Positions 34,012 through 46,450 of a stretch of DNA of 64,000 bases are shown here, piece after piece (positions within the stretch are counted from its first letter, which is position 1; every line of letters starts with the position of its first letter). The position numbers and the translations under genes are program-made. Location of the stretch: positions 62,001-126,000 of the forward strand of contig JAPEHQ010000005.1 in the NCBI GenBank assembly GCA_027405735.1, given 5' to 3'. The notes under the pieces were generated by a model that was given only the letters and a program-made list of their open reading frames with translations, was not told the DNA's origin and did not search any database. Source of the stretch: Mucor racemosus. Lineage: Eukaryota; Mucoromycota; Mucoromycetes; Mucorales; Mucoraceae.

Positions 34012-36120
34012 GTTAATAAAACGCCATATAGTATATAATACATGGAAAAAGTATTTATTTTAACGCCTTCTGTTGATATAACTAATTGATTTTTGCTTGT
34101 AAGACCAAATTCAGCTTTTAAAAAAAGCAATAAAGGTACCGATTTTCTAGCTAATATGAATGGTATTACCATTACTATGTATTTAACTCTGTTTAACATT
34201 AAGCCTTGGTTTTTTTCATCCCTGCTTTGACTTAATTAATGTCTCAGTTATTTACTATATATTGCTGATGCGCGGGTAGTTTACAAACAAAATGTACATT
34301 CTATTAACAATACATTTATAGTTTTAGCTATAGATTGAGAGAATTTAAATCCTTTTCATTCACAGGTATTAGCCAACATGAGATAATATACAATATATAA
34401 AAAATTGTACAAAAAACAATGATTATTAGCGCAGTAAATCTTTTAGTTCTCGTATTGATATTCTCTATAAACAACAGCCAAGTATTACAACCTGTTTTTC
34501 TCAAGAAGATGACCTGTTATCTTGAGGTAATAAAGGTAAACCTGATGTAATATTTCAACAATGCGATATCGTTTAAGGAGTAATATATCCTGATAGATAA
34601 AATAGGGTTGCTTTGTTTAACAGTATTGAATACAATATACACATCTTGTTAATCGGTAAATAAAGCTCCCATAGTTCAGCATAAAATGTATGTAATTATT
34701 TGAGTTATATCTTTTGAAATCATAGATAGCAAGTACGTTTTAACAATGCATAAAAAATGCAAAATAATGCGCGGGAATTGTCTCTTATCATATCATGCTT
34801 TGACACACACAATTCTAAATCAAATCTTCCAAGAAAAATAGCATTATGCAACTGTTGATGATAGGTTTCATGGCTCAAAATGGGGGAAAATATAGATATA
34901 AAGCAAAGCTCGCTTGATTTTAACTAAACATCTTGCAAGATAGTGAAGCAGGCACAGTGCAGACTTAAAGGTATTTAAATTTAATAGAATATATATTTCT
35001 CAATAAACCCCATTTTCTATATTGTTATCTATGATTCCAATGTATTTATATTAATTTCTAGTACGCCTAACATTTCTTTGTGTTCGTTTTTTTTTAATAC
35101 TGTTTCCCATTTATCCGTTTTTTTTTTTTTTTTTAAATAAGTGGATACATGCATATGTCTATGAAAGTAATAAATATATATAATAATAATTTATTAGATG
35201 TGAAAATCAATGATAATAATCCCACCATACAATGTCTTGAATTGAAATTACGTAAGAAGAACCAAGAAACCGAACAAATCATGCGACAGCCATTTAAAGG
35301 AACAAATCTCAGTCAAAGATTAGACCCGAAAAAAAAAAGGAAAAAAAAAGATCTAAAAAGATCTAAAAAGTCTCGCTCATTCCATAAGATATATAATTTA
35401 TATATTATATCTATTTTATATAAAAAATATGATGAAATTATTAGATAGTATTCTAAAAGGGAAAGAATGGAATATGTAAATGTCTGCATAAATTTCGTTT
35501 GATTTGTATGATGATCTAGGTATTTATACTATAATTGGTCTGTGCGACATTTATACCAAAATGGAACAAAAGCGGGTTGCTTGTATATAATGATTCATCA
35601 GTGGCAAAGTAGTACCAAATGACATGTATAGATTATTGAAAAAATAATAAAAAATGACAGTTTTTATATTGGGAAAAAAAAAATATTATGATTAAATGTG
35701 GGGAAAAAAAAATAAAAACCCTAAACTTGTGTACAATGTGTATAACACACAAGATAAACATTTGCATACAAATACATAAAATGACATTTTTAGTTATAAC
35801 ATCCAATCCTTGAATACATAAACACACCAGTTTTTTGTTGCTTTTTCGTATATGGATTAAAACCCAGTGTATTTTTGTACCAGATCTCCCGCTACCAACC
35901 CCTGCCAGCAAAGCATTCAATCTAGGAAGATGATGACAAAAAAGAATGCTCGATTTAATAAAAAAAAAAAGAATCCAATTGATGGAGCTACTTTTATACG
36001 TGTTGTGTTTGTGTATATGTGTATGTGTATATGTGCACCGCCTGCAATAAAAAAGGCGGGAAAAATTTACATCCGACAATTTTTATGTGTGTACAACCAA
36101 TGTTGTATATAATAAATTCT
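34012..36120. other. Gene-free stretch
   Basis: AT-rich DNA with no recognised gene. A lysine-rich open frame at 35149-35448 (99 codons, after a T-run) has no family motif and a composition expected of A-rich DNA, so I do not call it. The region 35640-36110 has poly-A/T tracts and GT/CA-rich short repeats. Confidence 0.4.
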
Positions 36121-36133
36121 ATCAATAACTTTT

Positions 36134-36168
<35 letters not shown>

Positions 36169-36227
36169 TTTTCTTTCTTTTTTTTTAGTTTTCTTTTTTT
36201 TTTCCTTTTTTCCTTTTTATACGGATA
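36121..36227. repeat. CT microsatellite and pyrimidine tract upstream of WOPR gene
   Basis: An uninterrupted (CT)n run of about 11 units near 36139-36161 lies inside a pyrimidine tract of roughly 100 bases. It ends about 40 bases before the start codon of the WOPR gene. Such tracts are common just upstream of transcription starts in filamentous fungi. Confidence 0.7.
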
Positions 36228-36267
36228 ATTAAATATTAGGTGCGATATATATTATTTAAAAAATACC

Positions 36268-38418
36268 ATGGCAGAAACATTTTTCGGTTACATCGAAACA
36301 ACTCAAGATGCATTACTTATATTTGAAGGATGCAGAAGAGGTTTAATACCTAGAGTTTCTAGAAGATTACAAGAAAAAGAAAGACGCATGATCAGATCTG
36401 GCTCCGTCTTTGTTTTTGATGAAAGTGAATCAGGTAAAATGTTTTTCTTATTTGTTTATATATATACATGATTATTTTACTATATAATTTGCACAATATT
36501 AAGAGCGGGGGTTGGTGAGAGGGAAGTAGATAAGGGGGGGAGGGATGCATTCTCTTAGTGTGGGTGCGGCCATAAATGCGAAACATCTGGACTATAAAAT
36601 ATGAATGAGGGGGGGGGGGAAATGATTTGAAATTTCATTCTAAACTTTCAACACATTTACATATTAGGTATCAAAAGATGGACTGATGGCCTTGTTTGGA
36701 GTCCTTCTCGTATTCTTGGAAACTTTTTGATTTATCGTGAACTTGATAAAAGAATTCCAGGTGATAAAAAGTTATCAATTAGTAGTGCTTCTTCAGCTGC
36801 TTCAAATGATTCAAGACAGCGTAGTTATAGTGCAGATCAAAGTGTTATGGGAGTCTCATCTGGTATGTCGACTGACCGTAATCGTGAACGCCGACTGGTT
36901 GGTAGTCTTTCTGATTCTTATCGTTTTCGTAAAGATGGTCTTATAAAGAAAACAATGTCTATTATTGTCCATGGCGTTGCTCAACATTTAATTTCTTATT
37001 ATCTTCCAAATGATATTATTGCAAACAAACTGCGTACTCCATCTTCAGTACCTGAATTAGCTAGTCTGGAGATATCTCCAGATTTACTAGTCAAGCAAAA
37101 TTTCAGAATACCTCCAATGGTAGAGCCTCCCTTTGATCATACTGAAGCCAGTTTAACAGGTGGTATTGGTAATAGCGTAGGAAATCCCTTATCTCCAGTG
37201 GACACAATGTCGAGTCCATATACAAGTAAATTACTTTAAATTTAATATTTTATAAAAGTGTAGAACTAATAGATTTTAATAGATGATAGACGTATTCATC
37301 CATTCCGAAGCATGTCGATGGGATCTCTTCGTACAGCAAATAATTATCAAACCCATGGTAGTTTATCTGCAGCAGGTAGACCAGATATGACTAATTCTTC
37401 TCAACAAATGATGTATTCTGCTTCATCACTTTCTCAACGTATGGATATAAATAACAGTAATAAGTTGACAACAACAGCTACTACTGCGGCTAGTAACAGT
37501 AATTTATCTGCTTACTATGGTAATCAACCCATGTATAACAACAGCAATAATAATAATGGATTCCCACCTTTACCATCACCTTCCAGTATGACTTCATCAC
37601 CTAATACACCCATGTTGTCTCCAGTTAGACAATCATTTTCTTCTCAACAACAATCAAGACATTATTCCATGTCATCTAGTTCATCTGGATCTATCCCAAG
37701 ATATAATACAGGTCGTAATAGTTTCGATATGATGTCTTCGCATTTAACTACAACAGCAGATATGAATAATGGAAGCAGACCATCTTCTTCAGTTCATCCA
37801 CATATGATTCCTGAAGTCAATTTATATGATCAACGCTTAAAAGACAACAATAGCATCAACTTAAATGATACGGCATCACAAGGATTTTCTTCAAGTCCCA
37901 ATATAGGTCAATTACTTAATCCTGTTCATCCTTTAAATACAAATAGTGTTAAATCAGAATCAATGGATAGTAATACACAATTTTTCCAATCTATGGGTAT
38001 TTCAAACACGACATCTACAAATTATTCTGATTATTCAACAACTGGTAATAATGCTCCAACTTCTACCAATTCATCAAATAATAGCAGACCTTCATCATTT
38101 GATGAATCCAGATTACCATCGATCAGCAATAATGATATACAACAACAACAACAACAACCACAGCAACAACAACAGCAACAACAACAGCAACCACAACCAC
38201 AGCAACAACAGCAACAACCTAACAATTTCTACGGTGGTAACTATTATTATCAAAGACCACAACAACAGCAACCATTAACAAATACCCATACATCACTTTC
38301 TAATGGAGACATTGCTCCAATGTTTCGAAACGGAATGACACTCCCACCATCCTCCTCCATGTACGACGATACGCAAAATGGACCGGAACTCGGAATAGAG
38401 CCACTCATGCTGAAATAA
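36268..38418 (+). CDS. Gti1/Pac2 (WOPR) family transcriptional regulator
   Basis: Three exons (36268-36433, 36668-37225, 37283-38418) give 619 residues. The bipartite WOPR DNA-binding domain is clear: first half about 3-85 (TFFGYIETTQDALLIFEGC, WSPSRILGNFLIYREL), a Ser-rich linker, and second half about 138-176 (YRFRKDGLIKKTMSI, HLISYYLPND). Intron 1 splits the first half. The rest is low-complexity Ser, Asn, Gln and Pro with a polyglutamine block at about 528-553, as in Wor1, Ryp1 and Sge1. A VKSE sequence at 464-467 fits a SUMO consensus. Known family role: nuclear regulators of morphological switching, nutrient response and host-associated programmes. Intron 1 (234 nt) is the longest in the window and has G-runs on the transcribed sense strand. 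Confidence 0.93.
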
Positions 38419-41400
38419 ACAACGATTTTAATAATGATGATCCAACATCTCTCCCCTCTATTATACTGCTACACTTATTTTTACATAGATTTTCTCTCTA
38501 TACATTTCTTTCTCGCTAACCCCCCTTTTTTTTAATTTGTTTATTATCTTTTTTTTTTTTTTATTCATGCAACTTTGTTTCTTTTATATAATATATATAA
38601 TATATGAAATTCCAATATCTTTTTCTACATTTATTCCAATAAAAAATCTTTTTAATCCATAATGACACCAATCCAAAATTTCACGGATGATATTCCGAAT
38701 GTATGGGCTACACATCCAACGCTTTTTTAGTTGATTTAAGCCGGCGATTTTAATCATTAATACACTTTTTTTTTTTTTTTTTTTTTTTTTTCCTATTTAC
38801 CATCTATTTTTCTCTTTTTACCCCATGTATAGAAATAAAAAGAAAGAAATACAAGATAGTTGATCGTCCAAAAATCTAAATTAGAAAATTAAAAAAAAAG
38901 GTTAACGTTTAGATATGTATTCCAATATTCAAGTTCGATAAAAATATTCTGCTTTTCATCATTAAAAATACACTAAATAATCATACATCGAGATTGATTT
39001 GGTGCGTTTCTTGAGGAAATATGTGGTACCTTTTATGATATAAAAAAACTGGTGATTTGTACAACTATAGAATTTTCTTTACCGAACAAGATGAAAGAAT
39101 TTTTATGCCCGCTACAAACTCATTATAGAGTATATAATGAATCTTAGGGTTTAAACCCAAACAGATGAGATTTAATGGGAGACGTAAATGTATGTGATAT
39201 TTGAATCAATTAGCTAATATATAGCATGGTATGAACAAATATCATTTGCTGCGTTGAATAATTTATATGTAAATAAAAGATTAACACTAGATTGACCAAT
39301 TATGAATGTATATTGTCTTGTCCTACCAAACACTAGCATGAATTTCAATTGTAGGGGTAAAGAGGAATTTTAATTGATAGCACTTTTAGTGAAAAAAGAA
39401 AGATGTTGAAATGTGATGCCATTTTTTCGGTTTTATAGCTTACTATACCGTTACAGTATATTTACTTTGAATTCTTTTATTTACCTAAAGAGCAAGTATC
39501 ATACTCATCGTCATGAAATCAATCATAATCTCAAAAGAAAATGTCATAATTTTTTTGAAAAAAGTACTGCTTATCTATTATACAAAGTAATTGGAGCTCC
39601 TATGTATACATCATGCAAACGTTTTTGTTGAGAAGAATGTTCTCGATTAGACAGATAATAATGACGATAGTTGTGCTCTTATTTCTACTCATCATGATTG
39701 TGTTTATCTATATTAAACTGACAAGTTGTCACATTCTAATAAATGTACAAAATTGTTATCTTACGAAAACTTTTGACAATAGTGTAACTTTTAGGAGATA
39801 TATTGGCGAAAAGGAAATATGCTGATATATCTGAGATGTCAGAGAATTATTTCAAACCAACATTTTATATGTATAAGTGTTTCGAGTTACATTGAAACAA
39901 TTCTTTAAATATGATTTATTCTTAAAAAAAAAACTGCGACATTTTCCCAGGAAAAAGGGAGTGTATGCCATATTTAGTGCATCACATTTCTGGTTTGAAA
40001 TGATGACAATTGTAGAGAGCTGAAACCACGTTCTAAAACGTCCGCAAGTGTAAATGACACGCATACAGTCTCTTTTAAAATGTTGTCATTGTTGTTTGGT
40101 TCAATAAGGTGGCGAAGATGAAATGTATGAGAATATGCAATCATTATCTGCGTATAGTTGCTTTTCTGCATATAAACACAAAATTGCACATGACACGTAC
40201 ATGTATATACATAAACAAACTTGTATTCACAAATAGTTTATATATAAATCCTTCATTTTAATAATAAGGTACTGTATAATATAGTAACGAAGACTAGCTT
40301 CTTTTTTATAAGATTGTCCGTATCTTTGGGTCATTCGCACAAGTTGAAAAAGAGCAGCTATCATACTCACAACCTATGATCTTTAGCCTTTGCGTCATGG
40401 GAAAAAAATATGACGCTAACCAAGATTTTGAAATTTACAATATGGAATTATACCTGATAATTTGAGATTGTATTGACAAATTACATGCAATTTGTAGTGA
40501 TCCCATGGAAATCAGCTTCATCTGGAATAAAAACAATAAAAGCATTATAAATTAAAAGTTGGAAATAAGACTGCCCTGAAGGCTTAATGTTCCAAGCTTT
40601 TATTCTATCCTTTTTGGCCAAAATTTGAGCTTCTTTTTCGTCTCAACTGTTCGAATTTCATTTGGAATTATGATTTCTCTTCTGCGTTATGCTTTACAGG
40701 ATGAGACCAACCAGAAAAGATCAAGAAATACCGAGAATTTCAGTAATTGTTAGGTTGCCCTGAAGGATTTACATACTGAATAACAAGCATTTTGCTATAG
40801 ATCAAGATTAAATTCAAGATAAGACAAGTTTAAAGTATATAAATTAGGGTTTTAAAAGGTTATTGCAACGGGAGAGAACCCAATTACCGTCCGTTAATTA
40901 TATATATATATACAGAAATAACTATTAGTTATATTCGAAAATAGAATGAAATTCCATCAATTTTAAGGTTTTGAGCTACATGTACGACAACTTAATTTTG
41001 ATTTTATCGTATTTTAAACCTTTAAAATGAGACTGTACACTTAATGTTAGCATATTCCCTTCAACTGGAAGGGAAAAGATACGGATGGAAATAGCATTCA
41101 ATTGATATTTTCTTAATTGGATAAACTATACATACAAAAAGTCAATGCTTTTTCTACACCATTTGACAGTAGATCAAAACATCTTGAGCATATAAATCAC
41201 ATCTCGATTTATTCGACAAAAGTTCATTTTCTGTTCAAGATACAATGGCAATATTTGGATCACAAGCTTCCAGAAAAAATTTGTTGTGGCCATTGACATT
41301 TTTTCATTACAGATGCATCTCGATATCTCCATATTAAGAAGATCATGAAGCCTCTCTTTTACCCTAAATTGCATATGCTTTTCAGTCACATAAATTTATA

Positions 41401-42266
41401 TAAAACTGCTTCTTTTAGCTGTCACCAGGAAGCAACGAAAATTTTTCCTAGGTAAAAAAGTATAAATGGATGTTTTAAATGATCAATTGCCATGTTTTCT
41501 TTATTCTATAATCAATTAAAAGGTAAATATCAATATTCATACATGTAAAAAAAAGAAGTAAAAAAGAGGTATCTCTATTTTTTTTTTATTGGTGTATATC
41601 CATGATGAATGCTTTGCCGCCCCAGGCGGAAATGTATACATGTCGATAAACCATGCAGCTCAACCCTTTTTTCTGAAATTTATTACCAGAAAAAAAAAAT
41701 AGAGTTATATATCTTTTTACTTTTTTTTTATATTTCATTATAAAGAAACGTAAATTTATTAACATATTTTATTTATTTCTAGATTTATGATTATGTTATA
41801 ATTCTCACAAAATCAATAAAAATTGTATTAAATGTATCTTTAAAAAAAGCGTTTTTCTTGTGTATTGATGTGTGTCTCTTGTAAACTTCCACGGACTCAT
41901 TGGTAAGTCTCTTTCTATTTCGTTTGTAAAAGCATTCAAATTACATTGTATGATGAGCAAAATACATTCCATGCTAACACGGAGCTCCGCGTGACCGATA
42001 ACATGTTATTCTATAACTGATTGCAATGCTAATTTGAATTTTTACAAATGACTGTTTATATTAAACTTGAATCATTCATACTAATTTCTACTAATTTATA
42101 GATTTGACAAGTTGATAGCATTTTTTATAAGCTGTATTTTTTTATAATAAATTGATTTTATTTATCACGTAATTTGATCTATTTCTGCGTCACATTGAGT
42201 AATTATTTTAAATGAACATCTATAAGTTTCATTTTCGGTAACTTTCTTTTTCAATCTATTCACAAA
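38419..42266. other. Gene-free stretch
   Basis: 3.8 kb with no recognised gene. It starts with the T-rich 3' flank of the WOPR gene, has a run of about 26 T at 38766-38791, and then AT-rich unique-looking DNA. Open frames at 39413-39631, 39613-39825 and 41174-41389 are short, hydrophobic or low-complexity. No transposon or RNA gene is seen. Confidence 0.4.
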
Positions 42267-43352
42267 ATGTCTTTTCAGTTTCCTTTAATTCTCGACGGTG
42301 GTTTTGCTACTGAACTTGAGAGAAGTTTCAATAAAGATCTGTCAGGTAAATAAGCCTTCGTTCATATTGTCAAATGTAAAAAAAAAATTAACAGTAAAAT
42401 CTTCTTTTAGGTAAGCTCTGGTCAGCACAGTGTTTACAAGGTGATCCCGATGCTATCAAGGTATTGTATGATTATATGAAACCTTCTTTTTCTAATAAAA
42501 CATCAGTCTGTTCATAAATTATATTATGAAGCAGGCGCCAACGTAGCTACAACTTGCAGTTACCAAGCATCCTTGGAAGGTTTTATTCGAGCAGGATATT
42601 CTGAACACCATGCTGTCAACTTGATGCGTAAAAGTGTTTCATTAGCTTTGGAAGCGCGTGATGAATACAAGCAAGAACACCCCAGCGATGATCAACAAAG
42701 ATTAGTAGCTCTTTCAATTGGGTGTTATGGTGCTGTCTTGGCCAATGGTGCAGAATACACTGGTAATTACGGTGATTTAAAACTGCAGCAACTTGTACAA
42801 TTCCACAAGGAAAGATTATCTGTTTTCTTATCCACAAAAACTGAATCCACTGGTGTAGATTTTATTATTTTTGAGACTATTCCTTCTTACCTTGAAGCAC
42901 AAGCTATCACAGAGATTGTTACCAACTGGGATGACAGTAATAATGATTTACCTCCAGTCGCCGTAGCGTTTCAATGCAGTTCAGACGATCAAATCGCTGA
43001 TGGTACCCCCGTTTTAAAGGCACTCCAGGTTTTGAATGATGTAAAAGGTATTTTTGCTATTGGTATTAACTGTACCAAACCAAAATATGTCGAAAATTTG
43101 TTTGCTACTGTCGCTCAGTTCAACAAGGAAACAAACAATGGCAAAGCATTGCTGGCCTATCCTGATGGAGGCGAAGAATGGAACGCTGTTGCAAGAAGTT
43201 GGGATGCTACTGCCAAGTTACCTGAAGAGACATTTGGTTGTATGATGGCTAAATGCGTCGAAGATTATGGTCCACGTGTATTAGTTGGTGGTTGTTGTGG
43301 TACTGGACCTGCTCATATCAAAAACATTATAGAATTTCTTGATGCAAAATAA
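42267..43352 (+). CDS. Homocysteine S-methyltransferase
   Basis: Three exons (42267-42345, 42411-42460, 42507-43352) give 324 residues, the length of yeast Mht1/Sam4. The N-terminus has LILDGGFATELE, then LWSAQCL and GANVATTCSYQAS, all hallmarks of the fold. Zinc ligands are visible: GINC (Cys232) and GGCC (Cys306, Cys307) in GGCCGTGPAHI. Known reaction: methyl transfer from S-methylmethionine (or S-adenosylmethionine) to homocysteine, giving methionine, in the cytosol. The second intron is only 46 nt, the shortest in the window. All catalytic residues are present. Confidence 0.93.
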
Positions 43353-43889
43353 AATGATTAAAGCTTATTCTTTATAGTATACGGCTATTACGTATCTTTG
43401 TTTTTTATTATTGTTGTCATTATTTAGGGTAAAATCAGGTGTAGGGTTGTCATGAATGATTTAGGGTTGTCATGCCTCAATTAAAGTTATCATTTTGCAT
43501 AGAATTCTCGTTTCAAAAGCAAACTGGCGGGGTATTACATCATTAAGATTTTGGCACACTTCTGATACCAGGAGTTATATTCTCTAACCTAAACGAACGA
43601 AGTGTCCCCAAAGTTATAATACATTCCTACACATTGAATTGTCCCTGCATTATTCAGTGATATTTCTGTGAAAATTTAGGTATTTTCAGGAATCTTTTTT
43701 TAACAGCTGGGAAATATATTTGATTTCTTGAATTATCCATGAATATTTCTGAATGATTTCAGTGATATACCGTATATATACCGTATGTAATCCAGTTCAA
43801 TTATTCAAGTGATGTTCAAGCACTAATTAATTCATAAGTTAAGTGGGTTTTAGTGGGGGTTTTTTTTACGTTATGAGAGTAATTTTTGT
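43353..43889. other. 3' region of the homocysteine S-methyltransferase gene
   Basis: AT-rich DNA with no gene. A short duplicated phrase (GGGTTGTCATGAATG and GGGTTGTCATGCC) occurs at 43444-43475, and a TACCGTATATATACCGTATG motif near 43770. Confidence 0.4.
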
Positions 43890-46450
43890 TGCTACAATGT
43901 ACTGAGATTAAGCCTTTGTCATTGAATTTATTCCTTTTAGGAGTATCTTGAAATAATAGAAATAATTATTTCTGTTATAAAAACTAGACAATTGCACTCC
44001 AAAATTCGTAGCTGCTTTTATTTCTAATTAATTAATTAATTGATTAATAATATATATACATTATAATTTACGAACTTTACTACCGTTATGACACTCAAGA
44101 AAATTACGCTTTGTAAGTTAAGATGGATTTTGATTTAATTTTCAGTCTTCAAAATTGGAGCGTGCTCTCTTTTCAATGGCCAATCCAACACTAAACGCTT
44201 TTTAGAGCATACCTTGGACACTGCTAAAACATATAAATTAATCGCATCATGCTACCTATTCCTAAATTTATTTTATATCTCACGAAAGACTCAAAAACAC
44301 GTAAAATTCACTGCTTTTTCCTTAAAAATTGGGTCTTATTTTTCATCTCTGCTTTACTTTTTTTTTCACTAAATAACACCAAGAAAAAAATATATGCCAA
44401 TGTACCTGAGATGTTCAGCTTTAATTCAAAAACAAGTATCCGGAAATATCCTACTTTTTGCAGTTGGTATTAATTTTTGAGTGTTAAGGTTTCAGATTTT
44501 TTACGCGTATTTCACTACTAAGATTAAAATCTTTGAGGCTTCATATCTCCAGAAAAAATTAAGCTATACTAACACTTTTTAATAATAAAATTTACTTGTT
44601 TTGAAGTGCTCTATAACATATTTTAATATGAAAAATTTCTGAGCACTTTTATTTTTTTTTCATTTTTTTTGACATTTCTATAGTAGGTTTCAAAATATTG
44701 GCTAAATTGAGCAACATTTTTTTTGCATTCATGTCATTTAGCTCGTTGAGCTCTCTCAGACCCAATTTAGAGTTTTTCAAAATATTGATTTTTCATGGAG
44801 ATATCCTCAAAAATGTGTACAAAAAGGTACCTCCATTTCTGGCGTCCATTTTCCCCTTGTATACCCTCATCCCAAATTCTGAAACAGAAAATTTTTTTGA
44901 CAAAAATGTTGTTTTCTCTACGAAAAATGCAGCTAGAAAATTTTGCAATAGCTCGATCGATAGATATTTTTTTTGTGCATTATTTCAACTTATTATATTT
45001 TAAATATGCTTATAAAAAGTGACGTGTATCTTCAAAAAACCTCCAAAATTTCAATTGCATTTTGTGCAAAATTTTATGTAAAAAGTTTTTTTAAATTTTA
45101 TATAGATGAATGCAGAATTTAAAACTGTATAAAAACTGTTTAATATGCTAGGTCTACTTGTTTTGCAGTTCATGAGCATTTAAACAATCTTGTTTTTTGA
45201 ATCATTTTTCGTCCATTTTTTCATAACGATTTTGGGACCCCGTTATGACAGGTTATAAGCTGTGATAAAAACTGTTATTTCAATTATCTCGACCAAAAAT
45301 CAATATTTTTTGCTAAAACAAAAAATGCAGAGTATCTAAGAGTTGAATCTATCTTTTGAATACAAAAAATTAATACCTCAATTTAGATTCTCAATTTTTT
45401 ATAATTAATTTTAAGTCAATCTTGGTCAATTTTAGCCGATGTTTGCCCAGTGCGTTTATATTCTGGTATTAATATTTCTATTTTCCGAAAGATATCAATG
45501 ACATATAGAGTATAGAGTGAAGGCGCATCTTCTTTGAAGGTTTTACTTGATTCAATTCAATATTGGGTGAGAACATTCGAAAGCCATTTAAAAGCCATCT
45601 GAACCTACTTTTTACAACGTAAAAAACCAACAACAAAAGCCCTACCCCTCATTATAATGGCAGATACTTCTAGTGTTGATCTACAGAATTGAAATAAGTT
45701 TAGCCTCTCCCAAGTTATTGTGGAAATGAAGAAATAAAAAACGCGTATTTGTTTAAGCTATTTTGTATTGAATTGTTTCAAATATTCTTTGAAATTTTTT
45801 ATAAAATCAAATAATGGTTCAAAATTTAGTTTTGAAGTTGCCGTTAATGCATAGTAGATATATAAAGAACATGTCTTAATTTCATTAGTTAAAAGTTGTT
45901 TTTGAAGTATTTTTGGGCACATTTTGAAAAAAAAAGTCTTTTCTTCTGCTTGAAAGAAATTTAGTAACTGGAAAAGTGCTTGAAATCAATTAACATTGAT
46001 CCAAATGGGCTGAAAGTTTCAAAATATATACTACAACCTACGATCATAACAGTACCTAGTATCAATATTTTAACATCCCATTAATTTGCTGATTTAATTT
46101 TAGAAACAAGATGTATACTTATTTCGAGTAAACTTTATTATGTTGTCTCAAGGGCTCAGCAGACCACTTCAAATCAGAAATTGCCATAAAACCAGCATAT
46201 ATGGTAATGACAAGCGCTGAAATTAATAATCAAACGTTCTTTTTGTGTATAATGAAAGTTGTAGTGCAATAAATGGGCAACATTTTTTATATTTATTTTC
46301 AAGAAAAAACGTCAGATTTCAAATATGGACTAAATACTACAAAAAGTACTAAAAAATTGTAAATCTTTGTTTCTTGAATTAGTTGCTTTAGTAACTGGGC
46401 ATAGCAGTGAATAATAAAACAAACAATAGACAGTTTTTTCTACTAAATAG
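43890..46450 (+). repeat. Dispersed repeat family C, copy 2
   Basis: Aligns with the reverse complement of 14340-17500 from the phrase GTCATTGAATTTATTCC at about 43918 through at least 46440, and with the third copy around 59170-62045. A 74-codon open frame at 44249 has a counterpart at 59205, but many differences between them change amino acids, so it does not look selected as protein. No transposase, reverse transcriptase or terminal repeat is seen. Confidence 0.75.

Noticed and set aside
33603..34199. 198-codon open frame antisense to the IFI6/IFI27-like gene
   Set aside because: Its proline/alanine-rich part is simply the complement of the Gly/Ala codons of the sense gene, and the sense strand has the family motifs.
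35149..35448. 99-codon lysine-rich open frame as a small gene
   Set aside because: Composition is what A-rich DNA gives by chance, with no motif, no introns and no convincing promoter.
38031..38225. Cysteine-rich minus-strand protein opposite the polyglutamine block
   Set aside because: Cys/Gly runs are the complement of CAA/CAG repeats in the WOPR gene.
44249..45022. Open frames shared between family-C copies (also at 59205 and 59689) as a conserved small protein
   Set aside because: Most base differences between copies change amino acids, and the frames are broken in the copy at 14340-17500; this is repeat similarity, not selection on protein.
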